A stretch of DNA of 64,000 bases from Micromussa lordhowensis (lineage: Eukaryota; Cnidaria; Anthozoa; Scleractinia; Lobophylliidae), in assembly GCA_964020085.1 (NCBI GenBank), contig OZ026600.1, positions 31,286,880 to 31,350,879 of the forward strand, given 5' to 3'. The notes under the pieces were generated by a model, which ran no database searches, was not told the DNA's origin, and saw only the letters and a program-made list of their open reading frames with translations. The translations under genes and the position numbers were made by a program. The first letter of the stretch is position 1. Each line of letters begins with the position of its first letter. Positions 42,358 through 57,100 of this stretch are shown here, in pieces.

Positions 42358-45300
42358 ATGGCGGACGATTCATTTACCGTTGGCAGAGCATCGGAAGAAC
42401 CTTATACCAGGATTCGAACCCTAGGAAGGGGAGCTTTTGGGGAAGCGGTGTTATATCGAAAAACGGAGGTAAGTTTTTCATTGAAGCTGAGCTGGGCAAC
42501 TGCTCGTGGAGAAATCGAATATTGTGTACACGATGTTGGACTCCAGTAGAAAACGTCAACTAAGAGTTTGATTTCTTGGAGTAATCTCTTCAGCTCTTTA
42601 TGGCACATGTAAATCCCATTTCGGTTGCCATAAGGTTAATTTTTTTCTACGGAAACGACTCTGAAATTATCATTATGGAAATGGCGTTTAAGATTATTGT
42701 TTTTGATTATATGCAGAGAAAGTTATTCCCTGGTTGAAAAATCCCGTCTTTAATCATTCATAATGACTACAGCTGTAGCTACATCTGTCAAAATGGTGGT
42801 TTGACCCTTTTATTTCAGTTGATTACTACCTAGAAAAAATATTCCTTTTGGAAAAACATAGGCTTAAGTACAATTACAATCCTGCATGCTATATTTTAGA
42901 GAACTTTTTACGTCGATAGTAGAATATTATTTACTTTTATTAGAAAATGTACAACAGATTACAAGCTTTCTCAAAATGCCGAAAATAAAAACATAGTTTT
43001 CATTAGAGCCAGATGTATAAAATAAAAGACATTTTATAAAGTAACTAATACAGAAAACAAAAACTAAAATTGAATGGACAATATTTATGATAATTTTAGC
43101 TACACCATGAATGGTTTGGGTTGCATGACTGCAAAATCATCACAGTTTTGGAGATCATTACATTAATAGTCATGTTATAAAGCTCCTGACCAGTGTGGTT
43201 GCTGTCATATTTAGAAATGATCAAGCAGAACAGAATGACAGATCTGTGTCACACTGCTCTGAAGAAATCAAGCATGCAATATTTAGTTCATAATGGTAAT
43301 TGAACTGACATGGAGTGCAGTTTGGTCTGAAATTACACTTATTACAAATAAATCATACCTGCATTAATTGTGCAATAAGTTAACAATGCATGTGTACTTC
43401 CAGAAAATATCTATACGTCTCCGAAAGAAGAGATTTTTTTTATAAGCCCCCCACCCCGGCCCTAAGCATTCCAATTAAGCTCCATATACATATCTTCAAG
43501 TGTTTTGGTCTTACAGAATCCCTCTCCCACCCTCAGGAAATTCCAATCCCTTCTGTGGGGGTGTATGGATATGGATTTGACAATATCTTTTCAACCTTAA
43601 GACCTTACTCTCTATATATACTCAAATAAAACACTTAGAAATCCTAGTTCTTCAGGTTAAGAATGAATCAGCTGCAGTTGCAAACAAATCATGGCAATGC
43701 ACACCAAGAGTAGGTTACCGACAAAGAAACCTGGTCTGGTCTGCAGTCTGTATTTTACCCCTGCTCTGCAGTCTGCAGTCCACAGTCTGCTTTTTAATCA
43801 AGAAAACAAATTATCATTTTTAGTAACAGTGCAGATTACTCTGACTTGTTGTTGGTAACTTGTTTTAAAAAAATAGCAATGATTTTAATTTGATTTTAAA
43901 ATATCTGTTCTTATGTGATTTGTTTTAACATCATTTTTCTTTATTTGTTCAGGACAATGTTCTTGTGGTTGTTAAGGAAGTGAACTTAAGTCGTGCAAGT
44001 GAGAAGGAAAGAGTCGATGCTGAGAAAGAAGTTGATATCCTGTCCTTGTTGAATCACACCAATATTGTGACATACTTTAATCATTACATTGATGGTACAT
44101 CTCTACTGATTGAAATGGAATATTGCAATGGTATGTTTACATTAAAATCTTGCTGATTAAGTGTGTGAAATAATATTATATTTTACTACCCACAGACCCA
44201 ATTTAAAAATGACTAGATAACAGAATAACATGGCAGCCATTTTTTGTATAAGTCTGTTGATAGAGGGTTTTCAGATCAGACCTTTTTCTACATAGAGTTT
44301 AGTTACAGACAAGTTATCTGGATGATCATTTTCCAGGCATCTTGTTTTTCTAGAAGATTTCTGTGATCCACCATATGACGTATACATTATCTAATAGCAT
44401 CATGGTATGAATTACCTATTATTCTTATATAATACTTGCATCTCTAGCCGATATAAAGCATGCTTTGATTGGCTAATACTAGGGCACAGTTCTACCATGA
44501 TGTCCACAAGCCGATTGTGGGACTGCAAAAGCCAAGCAAAAGACCATACAATAAACAACTTATTAACCTCGAACGTTCAGTCTTTATGGGAAAATCTCAA
44601 ACCCCAGCCTTGCCGTATTGACCTCGCTCTCACTCGGTCAATATGGCAAGGTCTCGGTTTTGAGATTTTCCCATAAAGACCTCACTCTTGGTTAATAAGT
44701 AGTTTATAATTTTCTGACCTTTTATTGGATGATCCAGAATCTGGGTAGTACTTTTCAATGCGATTAGGCTAATCAAGGGCAGTTTTAGGTTGAGGGGTCA
44801 CCCTTAAATGCTTAGAGCACTGAAAATTTCTCATATCTTACAATATTATACTATATGTATATTTAATTTCAGGAGGAACACTCAATGACAAGATATGCAA
44901 TCAAAAAGAACTATTTGCAGAAGAGGTATTTAATATCATTTTTCTTCTCACCAAGTTGTCTTATGAATCCGGTATAGAGAGGTATTGTGAGCAGATAGCA
45001 ATAAGTTTTGCCCTTTACTGCCACAATGCCACGTACCTCTATCCACTGTTAAAGTAGTAGGTAGGTATTTTTTGTGAAACCACTCTCAAGTTACAGATTA
45101 CTGGTAACTAATTAAACTTATTTGCCATGGATGATCTTTGTTATTGTTTGCAGATTGTAATCTGGTATTTTTTCCAAATATGTTCCGGAATGAGTCACAT
45201 TCACGAGTGTGGAATAGTCCACAGGTACATGGTTTGTAATTGTTTTTTAGAAGCTTTAAATTTTCTAATTGTAAAATTTGACACAAATAGCATAATTATT

Positions 45301-48300
45301 TTATAACTATAATTGCCATATAGCTAATAATTATTACTAATAATAAGATTAGTAGTTATTTAACCTAATGACAACACTAGAATGTTATGATCTGATAGGC
45401 ATGTAATACTGGGTTAAATCATAGTGATCTAATTAACTGAGTTCATGGCTAGGAGCAAGTTTTATCAGTGTTACTTTGTGATGTTGGTACTGGTGGTTGA
45501 ATCCCGGGGAAGGGGGGGCGGGACTTGCATATGAAAGGGGCGGGCATGCTCCTTGGGAATTTTGAATTAAACCCCTACAGGAGACCAATCTGGTCTCCCG
45601 TAGGGGAGACCCCTAAAAGAGAGCATGTTAAAACAGAGACAAATGAAAATACAGTGTCTTTTAATGATGGCAAAGACATTATTATCGAATACTTTTACCC
45701 CTATTAAGTAGTTTTTAAAAGCATCGTCATAAATTAAAATAATATATATTTTTATATTTCTTTGCGTGCAACCCTAAACGAGACCTTCACGGCTAAATAA
45801 TGACATTTAGCCCAGAACACCCTAACTGAGACCAAAATACGAAACTGACACCCCTAAGAGAGACAACGAGCATCCCCGCCCCTGTCATATGCAAGTCCCC
45901 TCTCCCCCCTCAGGAGTTAAATTGCCATTTCAGTTTGTTTTTAATCTCCTCAGCATTTGTAGTGTTCGGGACTCTCATTTGTAGTCTTTTTCCCTCCCTC
46001 TCCCTTTAGCATTTAGTTTTTATCTTTAGTTAGTTTATTAGTTCTAGTCAAGTTACTCCCTTAGTTTGTAATTTTTCCACTGAACTTTAGTTTCAGTGTG
46101 ATGAGTGCAAGGGATGGAGCTGGGTTTGTCATGTGGGGCTTGTGGCCGGGTGCTGGTAGGCAAGCTAATGGGTTGATGTATGAGGGCTGATCACCGTCAA
46201 AATCCTGTTTCAAATTCTGTTATGTAGAACATGTGTAGCTTATAAATACTTTGCTCAAAACATTAGAACAGGAATTGAACAAACAGAATAGAATTTAGGA
46301 ATACAGAATTGAAATTACAGATGCAGAACAGAATTTAAAACATCACAAACACAACATAACAAAAATTGGAGCAAGAAAACAGTGATGAACTGACCTGGGT
46401 TTGTGTTGGCAGTACCAGCCCCCAGACTCTTGGGCACCCAAACCTCATTTGCGGCATAGGCATGAACTCTTATTAATAAAGTAAAATTAATTACATTTTC
46501 CAGCAAGGCCTCTCATTTTTGTCTACTCTTTTCAGAGACATAAAGACACTTAACATATTCTTGACCAAAACTGGCTTGGTGAAGCTTGGAGACTTTGGTA
46601 TAGCGACTGTGTTGAAAGGTTCAAGAGAATATATGGCAGAATCTGTAAGTATAAACTCTGACTGATGTTAGCTGTAGATAGTGTCATTCTTACACATTTT
46701 CAGTGCTTTTAATACACATATGAATTGTCACTAAACATTAATTTTCTCCTCATCAGGTTGTTGGAACACCATATTACATGTCACCAGAAATAGTCCAAGG
46801 ACAAAAGTAAGTTCATACAGTTATGTAGTTTGCTTATTCTCAGTGCTTTTTACAATCCAGTTAAAATCCAGTGTTCATTTAAAGTATATTTGTAGCTCGT
46901 CAAAATCTTACATGTGTTGAAATTAGCGAGGCTCAGGGGCAGGGAGCCTGAGGTAGTGTAAGGTTGCTCATGCAGGTACCCTGAAAAAAAGGTAATGCCC
47001 CTCTGTTTATTTCCCTTGACATGTGTTCCATTTGTCACTGTACCATTGTGTAGTTCCAGAAAATATTCATAACCCCATGGAAGGGTTTTTTTTCCAAGAC
47101 CCCCTACCCCTCTGGAAATTCAAATTAAGCTTCATATATATATTTCTTTAATTTTTTTGGTCTTAAGGAGAGAACCCTCAACCCCCAGGAAAGTCCAATC
47201 CCTTCTGTGGGTGGAGGGGGGGGGGACTATGTTATTTAAGCAGGGAGCTCACATTCAACTTTATAACTATCATATAAGATTACAATTGATCCCTGTGTGT
47301 TATTCTGCCATGGTCAGCCCTCAGTGGTTAGTAAGATATACAAACATGTACATGTACGTGTCCACTCCATACAGGTACAACCAGAAGAGTGACATGTGGG
47401 CAATGGGATGTGTCTTGTATGAAATGCTCACCTTGAGGAAAGTGTTTGATGCGACTGTAAGTAAAGTGTGCCTTTAGATTCATGGGCATATGGTTTCTAA
47501 CCCCAGGGGGGAAGGGGTACTCTTACTACAAAGTTTAATATGGGGTAGGGTCCATCCTGAAGTCCAACCCCTTACCCTATGTGTACCATTAGGACAGCAA
47601 AGTTACCCCTTCTAGTCAGAGCCTCCCTGTGTAATACAAACTGCTGCTTATAAGCCCTGGGCTTAAACAACTTCATAAGGGCATTTAGATGGGCTTATAA
47701 ATGGAGCGGCTTATATCCAAGGAGGCTTACTGTTTCTAAATTAAACATGCTATAACTGCACATGTTGGTCAAAATAGGATTATCATTTACTGGTAATTAA
47801 GCTCTAAAACAACATTATAACAAAGTGAAAACAAGGAAGGCTAGAGGTGGCTTATAACTGGTCAGGATGTATTTTATAGTTTACAGGTAGATGGGTCGGT
47901 AAGTGGGAGTTTATAGTAGGCCATTATAGGGTGTACCCCTAGGTTTCTAACTTGCTCTGCTTGGCTACTTTATTAATAATGGTAATAGGACTGAGTGGAG
48001 TCCAATTTGGTCTGTAATCATACAAGTGATTAACAAAATTGGACAACCGCGAAGCGGGAGTCCGATTTGTTAATCACAAGTATGATTACAGCCTGAATTG
48101 GACGACAAGATGTCCTGTTACCAATTAATCAAAACTTTGACAAAATTCGAGAAAGGGACAAAGCATCGATTGAGCGCTGAACGATATTAAAACGTTGTTA
48201 TGAATGCTGAAAAACCAAGCAGTTTACTCGACAAAGTGCACCGAAACAGCGTGCGCAAAATGGCGCGTACTGTCCAATTACAAGCATGACGTGTGCAACT

Positions 48301-51300
48301 GTCCAATTAATGCTCAAATCAGGCTGCTGATATCCAATCACATTCGAGAATTTTGTTATAGTTTTGATTAACCTAGTAATAATAATAATAATAATAAACT
48401 TTATTTAAAGAGGGTAACACCTATTACTATAAAAGTATTCTCCTGTTGTAATATGATTGAACCTGTGGGGACCCCCCTACGGCGTGGGGTCCCTGGCATT
48501 TTATGGGCCGCCCCGCAGATTAGCGGCCGTGGGAAATTGACATGGAGAACGTGCTGAAAGTCGAACACTTTGATCGTTGAGTTTGTTTAGTTATTGAGTA
48601 GCCTTAGATTCAGCTTACAACATGGTGTCAGAAGAAATAGGGCAAAGTACGGGCTGAGAACTGTTCAACGTCTTGAACGATAAGAAAGAGCGGAGAGTTT
48701 ACTGTACAAACCTTGGCTGAGTGACAAACCGCGATGGCTGAGCGAGATACGAGAACTCCTGGTCCTTTGGTACTCGACGCTAATGCAGCGGACAACTGGA
48801 GAAAGTTTTTCATGCAGTTTGAAATTTATCTAGTTGCGAAAGGCAAGGATGAAAAACCGGATAAGTTGAAAGTAAACATGTTACTTAATTGTGCTGGACC
48901 TGAAGCGATTGAGGAATACAGTCATTTTGTTTACAATGCTGGAGAAGAGAAGGAAAACTATGCAGATGTATGCAAGAAATTTAAGGAACTCTGCGAAGGA
49001 GCCAGGAATGTGATATATGAAAGGTTAGTGTTTAATCAGCGTAACCAGAAAGAGGGAGAGAGGATTGATAATTATGTCAGTGAACTGAAACGGTTGTCGC
49101 TAAAGTGTGATTTTGGCGATCTGCGAGATTCGCTAATAAGGGATCGAATTGTGGGAGGTGTGCTGTCTGACGAGTTGAGAGGAGAACTGCTAAAGAAACC
49201 TGACCTGACCCTTCAGAAGGCTCATGATTACTGCCGAACCTTTGAGGCAGCAGAATTGCAAAAGTACAAGTTTAGCACACCAGCAGGTGCTGGAACTGAA
49301 CATTCAATAGGAATTCAGCCAGTTAATAAGTTAAACGAACAGGACAAGAAACCCCCTCGTTCCTGTAAGTTTTGTGGTTACAAGCACCCATTTACTAAAC
49401 CATCTCGCTGTCCTGCATTTGGAAAATTGTGTCTTAAGTGTAAACAAAAAGGTCATTTTGCGCAAGTGTGCCCAGCAAATGTAAAAGGGGACTCCCAAGT
49501 TGATGTAGTGCAACACACCCAAAGTTCAAGTCAGGAGGTACATACGTATTTTGAATCTATTGAACTTGGAAGTGTTCTGGACGCCAGGAAATCCAGAAAG
49601 AGCCTGGTAACTATTCAGATTGGAGGACAGGCGGTTGAAATCAAGGCAGACACAGGTGCAGAGGCAACGGTCATTCCATATCATCTGTATGAGAAAATTA
49701 CCAAGAAACCTCTCCAGCAGATTCAGCAACCTTTGAAAGGGTGGCTTGCAACTAAGCCCGTTCATCCGAGAGGCTGTGTACGCCTTCCTACTCGGTACAA
49801 GAACCGTCAAATGGATTTGCTGTATCTTGTTGTTGATGGAAACTTTACACCCTTACTGGGTTGTGATGCCTGTTTGGATTTAGAAGTCCTTAAGTTTATG
49901 AATCTCCAACTGATTGATTCGCCAGAGCCTGATCGAGCCACACCAAAACCACAGGGAGCATGTGAAGACCAGACTATGTTCCAAAAAGATTCAGTTTTAT
50001 GTGGATACCAAGATTGTTTCAGTGACAAACCTGGACAACTTCCAAACAAAGTGCATCTGGAAGTTGATACTTCAGTGCCACCAGTTGTACACCCTCCCAG
50101 GAAAATTCCAGTTGCTATGTTGGAACCTGCAAGAGAAAAGCTCAAAGAGATGGAAGAAGCTGGTATTATTGTGAAAGAGGATGAGCCTACACCTTGGGTT
50201 TCATCAATGCTAGTTATTGACAAAAGGAAGGTGAACGATAAAAGAAAGGACACTCCACCTTCAAAGGATGATGTTCGAATTTGTATTGACCCCAGAGACC
50301 TTAACAAAGCGTTGAAACGTCCCCACTATCCAATGGTTACTGTCGAAGAAGTTGCAAACCGACTTGCAGGTGCTAAGAGTTTCACTTCACTTGATGCATG
50401 CAGTGGATACTGGCAGCTCCCTGTAGATGATGAGAGTTCCAAGCTTTTGACTTTTAACACTCCGTGGGGGCGATATCGATTTACAAGACTCCCTTTTGGT
50501 ATCTCACCAGCCCCTGAACTCTACCAAAGGGAGATGGACAGACTCTTTGCAGGAGTCCCTGTTGAAATTATAGTAGATGATTTTCTAGTGCATGGTAAAG
50601 ACCAAAGTGAAGTTGATGAGAAGATGAGAAGAGTGTTGGACAGGAGCAGAGAGGTGGGCTTGAAATTTAACCCCAAGAAAGTGAAACTCAGAGTTCCAGA
50701 AGTGAGCTATGTTGGACACCTATTCTCTGCTGAAGGCTTGAAACCGGATCCTGAGAAGATCAGAGCCATTAATGACATGCCACCCCCAGTAGATAAAGAA
50801 GGTGTCCTTCGCATACTAGGAACTGTCAATTATTTAGACAAGTTCATTGAACACAAGGCTGACATACAAGAGCCCATTTCACAACTTACACAGAAAGATG
50901 CAGCATTTGTTTGGGAAAAACCCCAACAAGAGGCTTTCAACCATCTGAAATCTGTGATCACAAGTGCACTAGCTTATTTTGACAACACCAAGGAAACAGT
51001 GCTAAATGTAGATGCAAGTATCAAGGGCCTTGGTGCAGTGATCATGCAGGATGGAAAACCAGTTGCATTTGGATCCAAAACACTCACTTCCTGCGAGAGG
51101 AGATTTATGCAAACATCGAGAGAGAGCTACTGGCAATTGTCTGGGGAGCACAAAAGTTTCACACGTATGTGTATGGGCGCAGAGTGATCGTAGAAACAGA
51201 TCACAAACCGCTGGAGTCAATCTTCCGGAAGCCTCTAAATGATGCCCCTCCCAGGCTGCAAAGGATGCTATTGAAACTGACTAAGTATGATCTTGATGTA

Positions 51301-54122
51301 CGGTATGTACCTGGTAAGCAGCAGGTGATATCCGACTGTTTAAGCAGGGCTCCAATCAGTGACACTGCGCCAGCCACCGAGCCTGAAGATGTGATAGGGA
51401 TCAATTTGATTGAAGACCTTGGATTTGAAAGCAGCACACTGAAGAGATTTAAGGAGACTTCAAGCAATGATGAGACTTCAAGGGTGGTGATGGAGTACGT
51501 TCTGAAAGGGTGGCCGTCTGAAAAAGAACAGGTTGATGAGCTTGCTAGAGAGTATTGGAGTTTTAAGGAAGAGCTTAGCGTCGAGGATGGGTTGCTGTTT
51601 AAATCAGACCGAATAGTAGTCCCGAGATCACTGAGGGCTGAAGTGCTAGATGAAATCCATGGAGCACACATGGGAGAAAGCAAGAGCCTTAGCTTTGCCA
51701 GAGATTATGTCTTCTGGCCTTCAATGACTGCCCAGATTAAAGACAGAGTCAGCTCCTGTTCAATTTGCAATGCTTTCCGCAACAGGCAACAGAGAGAGTC
51801 ATTGCATCCACATGACATCCCAGGACTGCCGTGGCAGGTAGTAGGAACTGATTTGTTTGACTATGCAGGCCAAACATACCTATTAGTGACTGACTTCTAC
51901 TCGAAGTACTTTGAAATAGAGTTACTCCGCCAGAACACGGCCCGTTGTGTCATTAACAACTTGAAGAAAATATTTGCAAGGTTTGGAGTCCCTGATGAGG
52001 TTGTAAGTGACAATGGGTCACAGTACAGCAATACCAGGAATCTATTTAGCACCACTCATGAGTTCAAGCAGTTTGCTGAAGAGTGGGGTTTTCGTCACAC
52101 TACAAGCTCTCCAGAGTACCCCCAGTCAAACGGAGCAGCAGAAAGGGCTGTGTAGACCGCCAAACGCATTTTCAAGAAGGCTGCAGCAGACAAAAAAGAC
52201 CCATTTGAAGGCCTGTTGAAGTATCGCAATACACCTTTTGAAGATATTGGTGTGTCACCTGTACAGTTGCTGATGAGTCGGCGCACTCGCACAATGATAC
52301 CAACTCATCGACGTCTCTTATTACCACAGGCAGTGGATCCTGATCAAGTCGTGAAAGCACTTAAACAGCGCCAGTCTGTTTCTAAGAAGAATTATGACAA
52401 ACAAGGTAGAGATCTGCCTCAACTTGAGCCTGGAGACAAAGTGCGGATTCGTCCAAACAGAGATAGGGAATGGCGTAAAGCTGAAGTATTACCGCGATCA
52501 TACCTACTCCAGGATGAACGAGGGCGTGTCTATAGAAGAAACAGAAAGCAGATAATTTCAGTTCTGAATGATCATCCAATGCGTCCACAGCTCCATCCAA
52601 TGGGTCCACAGCTGCATGATCCTTCTTTAAGTTCTCCGTGTGCTGATGTCCCCATGAGTCCATCGTCACCGACAACTGAGAAGCAAGCACCAGGACAAAT
52701 AGAACTAGCAGGATGGCCAGCAGGAAATGAGGAACACTCACCGATTGTAACCAGATCTGGACAGCAAGTTAGAAAGCCACAAAGGCTCATTGAATCCTTA
52801 TAGGAGGGAGATGTTGTAATATGATTGAACCTGTGGGGACCCCCCTACGGCGTGGGGTCCCTGGCATTTTATGGGCCGCCCCGCAGATTAGCGGCCGTGG
52901 GAAATTGACATGGAGAACGTGCTGAAAGTCGAACACTTTGATCGTTGAGTTTGTTTAGTTATTGAGTAGCCTTAGATTCAGCTTACAACACTCCCTAGTG
53001 GCCCTCTATTCTGCATTATCTACTGGCCTGGAATGATTCTTGCCACATACATATCACTTAAACTTTAAACTTTGATTGTGGATGATTCTTGCATCGATCA
53101 AAAAAGTGACACCATATACTACTTCTCTATTGTTTAGAATCCTCTCAGACTAGTTTCTGATATAGTGAAGGGACAATATGAAGATATCAGCCCACAGTAC
53201 ACAAGTGAGATGAGCGGCCTGGTAACAATACTATTGTCACAGGTAACAAAAAAAAGTCCGTCCCAGTACAAAGTTATAACCTCCAATGTGTACATGTTGT
53301 AGTAATGTATTGTTGACACGTATGTGGAAACTGCTATGCCGCACAAACTAGTTAGCGGATTTTGGTATCAGTATATGCATGTGCATGCCATGCGCGCGCC
53401 GTTGTGTTGAACACCTATCTTGAGTGTTTAAGGTTGTGACGTACTAAGCGCCAGATTATTCCATGAGACACAACAAAAACTGTAAGTAAGAACCAAAAAA
53501 TTTGACCCATTGCACTCTGGAGAAATACCATGCAATCTCAGATTTTAATGGATCTCCATCTTTTAAGCCACAATAGCAGACCACTGCCAAATACAAACAA
53601 CATAGCATGTTATTATTACCAACTGAAAATGCCTCAGGTTCATGTTTTATCAAGTAACATATTATTGAGCATCAAAAAGTAACATGTTATTGAGTACCAG
53701 AATGTCCTTTGAAAATTGCATGTGATATTCTAGATCAGACTACTGAAAAATCAAATATGAAATTGTTGTTGATAGTAAAATAATGTTAATACTAGAATCC
53801 AGATGACAGGCCAACAGTTGATGCAGTTCTAGCCATGCCACTGTTGAGCAATTTAGGAAGGTAAGTCGCAATTTGTTATGTTTTGGAAAAATACTCAGTC
53901 TGGTTATTTACATCAAAACTTTAATTTATGAACTTACAACCACTAGTACTAGTCACATGTATAATTAAGACCACTATGCTTGAAGGAAAAAACTGTTTTT
54001 ATCATTATGACACAAGTTTCTGCTTTTAGTACTTAAGGTATCTTTTCTTTTCTTCTTTCCAATATTCAAAGAGAGATGGAAAAGAAAGTTTGGGAATTGA
54101 ATGCTACAACCAGGAGGGCCAG
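42358..54122 (+). CDS. NEK9: NEK9 exons 1-10: protein kinase domain
   Basis: The start ATG at 42358 opens [19 protein letters not shown], a shorter N-terminus than in human. Visible kinase elements are: glycine loop GRGAFGEA (23-30), ATP-anchoring lysine in VVVKEV (K45), helix-C glutamate (E63), HRDIKTLN (137-144), DFG (157-159), and an activation segment ending [11 protein letters not shown] (175-185). All catalytic residues are present, so the kinase is predicted active. Exon 2 carries LLIEMEYCN (human LLIELEYCN). Exon 7 has [20 protein letters not shown]. The domain closes near residue 285 in exons 9-10, which match human DQDPEQRPTADELLDRPLL and then REMEEKV. Intron 7 (47457-53137) carries the gypsy element. 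Human NEK9 has DYG where this protein has the usual DFG. Confidence 0.93.
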
Positions 54123-57100
54123 GTGAATGTACTGTAGATTTAATTTAAGTGACATGTGTTTATTTGAAAACTACATGTTTGCTGATTCATCAGTGTAGAT
54201 TTCTTAATGACTGGTAAAATACTGTCCATAGTGCAGAACCCAAAGGAGTGCTTCATATCAAAATCTTCAATGTATTGAGAAACATGTTCCTTCATAGCAA
54301 TGCATGATCTGAATTGGATTACAAACAAGAAAGAAATAATAATAAATATTGTAAAGGTTCTTTGTTGCCATGGCTTACAGATAAGTCGTTTTGTACTTCT
54401 TTCAGACTTGTCAGCGGCTTGACTGAAGTTGTACCTGTGATTACATCCAAATCCAGTGAGGTGAGAATGTAACATTCACATGATAAATAATTCCTACTGT
54501 TGTTATTGTAGACCTTTAGATAGGCCGATATTGAGACTGAGAGCAGCAGACAGGGCTAGAAAAAAAAATGAATACCAGCTCGCCTTCACAACAAGTAGCT
54601 CTCAAATTTTGCTTGCCCTGGACAAGTCTTAGTTTGCCCTTTTAATGATTTAGTTGGTGGATGAGTTTGCCTGATCTCTTGCTCATCAGGCAAGTAAGAA
54701 TGAAAAGTTACTTGTCCAGAAGGAAAATCTACTTGTCCTGGACAACTGGGCGGCACTTTTTTCTAGCCCTTCTGTTAGAGACCTTTGGATGCATTGCGTT
54801 CCAATGATACAGCAGAATACTGCTAGTCCAGTTGTTTCATATACCTGCTTCTTGATTGTTTTTGTTCATGTTTATGACAGGTATTTTACTGGGGAGGTGG
54901 TAAACAAACACCACATAAAGTGGACATGTTCCAGGGAGGACACTCTGCTTTGCAGGTAATCACAATGCATAATGTAATTGCTTAAAAGTTACTTAAAAGT
55001 TTCTGAAGAAAGTGTTGGGCTGAATCAGGAAAGTGAAACACTGACATTTTAAGCATTAGCCTTTCGTCATGTTAAAATTAGCCTAACTAAGTAATAGTAA
55101 TGATACTTCATGTATCCCTTTGCAAGTCCAGTCTTCCCATTTTAGACTGCTAAATGTCATAGTCATAGTAATTTTTCTTGGACAATTGTTCTATCCAAGG
55201 AGGAAAGGTGCAATGAGGTTTACCCTATGTAAAGCACCAACACGTAGACAAGGCCAGACCACAACACCAGGAACTACATTGCCTATCCTTTTCGATAAGT
55301 GTTCCTCAGTTGTTGAGACCCTAAGCGTTGTTCCAGTCTGCGGCTTGAACCCTCAAACCCTTACCAGCTTCGCATCTTTTCAGTCATTCAATAATATTCT
55401 GACCGCATGCAGTACTTCTTTTCATCATGTAACAATGTCATTCTTTTGATTTCAGCTTGCTGTTGGTCAATCTCATTTCGCTGTTGTCACCGTGGAAAAT
55501 GAACTCTTTACTTGGGCTGTAAGTAGAAAGTAAACCTTTATGTTACACACTGCATATCCAAGCAGGTTTACTAAAATTGGTAGTCAGTGTTATCCCAAAC
55601 ATTGATCTAACTTCCCAGGTATTGTGTGGGTGAGTTCAAAATGATTCTTGTTCAAAGAGTCCTCTAGGCGCATTTCCTAGAGCTGGTACATTCTGAAGTT
55701 TATATATTTGTTTGATTGTTCCAGAATGCTCATGGCGGTAAACAGATGGTTGGTCAGCTGGGGCACGGTGACACTGCTGCTTATCGCATTCCTAAACCAG
55801 TTGAGGCAATGCATGGAATCCCCATAAAACAAGTGGCTTGTGGAGATGAGTTCACTGCATGTGTTACAGGTATAACTTCCACGTGAGATGCCTTTTTGTA
55901 CTCCCACCAGAAAAGGTGGTCTAGCCTGCGTAGCTGGCGGAAGAGCGAGCACCAGTCCTCTCGCGGCATTGTTTCAGGCAGTGATTTCCATCCATTTCGT
56001 AGTCTTCCTTCCCAGTTGTTACTGAAGTCGCTACGCAACGTTTTCCTCTATTCTACTGAATTAGCTGTATTTTCTATGGCATGCTATAAATCCAAATACC
56101 GACACTGAGAAAGACTGGACGAGAGAGGCTCATCAAATCCATAAGCCAGGTCATAACAAAATAAAGTCTTCATCCAACACCAAATTCTCTGAGCCAGAAA
56201 TATAGCAAATGTATTGTAGATGGTGCAGAGAATTTGGATGTTGATATATGTTTATTTGTGACCAGAGGAAGGTGCCTTGTACACATTTGGATCAGACTAC
56301 TGGGGTTGTATTGGTAGTAACAATGAGCTTGACGAGGAAGTCACGACGCCGTACAGAGTGGAATTCTTTGCCGAAAATCCTGTGTCACAGGTAGCGTGTG
56401 GAGAGTGCCATATTGTGGCTCTTACAGGTGGGTTTACCTTCCTGAGCTAGCAGGTACGGATGCACAGAAAGCTGCGCAGTACGTTTTTTTTAAGTCGTCC
56501 ATTTTGCAGGAATACCACCGCTTCACTGCGAAACGTTTTGAGCTGAACCAGTGGTGGAGTCACGACGCTTGTTTTATGGCCAGACTAATCCCCTCGATTA
56601 AAGAACCTGTCAAATCTCGTAAATTGCTTGATGTACTGCTTTTCAACGAAGAACATTATATGTTTGGCCGTGACCAAATAGGTCTTCCGACTTGACTTGA
56701 AAAATCTGCTAAGGAAAACATAGTATATAATGCTTTACACTTTGCTGTCAGTTCGTCTAAACCACAGTTCTTTTTCTCTTTATTCATACAGTTTCGATGG
56801 AAGTGTATTCTTGGGGCTGTGGAGAGTATGGTAAGCCTATGGATGTGGAGATCTTTCTGTTTTCTTTTGGGTGTTTTGGAAAAAAAAATATGTTTTAAAA
56901 TCTCTCGTAATTTGGCGCTGCTCTGTATACTAGAGACCAAACTGCTGAAAACACAGTTAATGGAGTTTCATTGTGACGGCAAGAACACCTCTTGCTTACC
57001 TGGGGTTTGTCAAGTTTAAATCTTTCAAACAGAAGCTATGCTTGGATAATTCTTCACGTCTGAGGGGTGTTTTCCAGAGAGAGCCCTCTTCCAAGCTTCT

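Larger units (their letters stand above)
48444..52990 (+). mobile_element. Ty3/gypsy LTR retrotransposon in NEK9 intron 7
   Basis: The element is bounded by two identical 179-bp LTRs and flanked by the 4-bp duplication CTCC (48440-48443 and 52991-52994). It lies in the same orientation as NEK9. Domain order is gag, zinc knuckle, protease, reverse transcriptase, RNase H, integrase, which is the Ty3/gypsy order. Identical LTRs imply a young insertion. The coding frame is nevertheless broken at about 51101-51107 (frameshift) and at 52153 (stop), so this copy as read cannot make a complete polyprotein. No envelope ORF follows integrase, and no chromodomain is evident. Confidence 0.96.

Noticed and set aside
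49807..50307. 166-codon minus-strand frame inside the gypsy element
   Set aside because: It is an antisense shadow of the protease-RT region.
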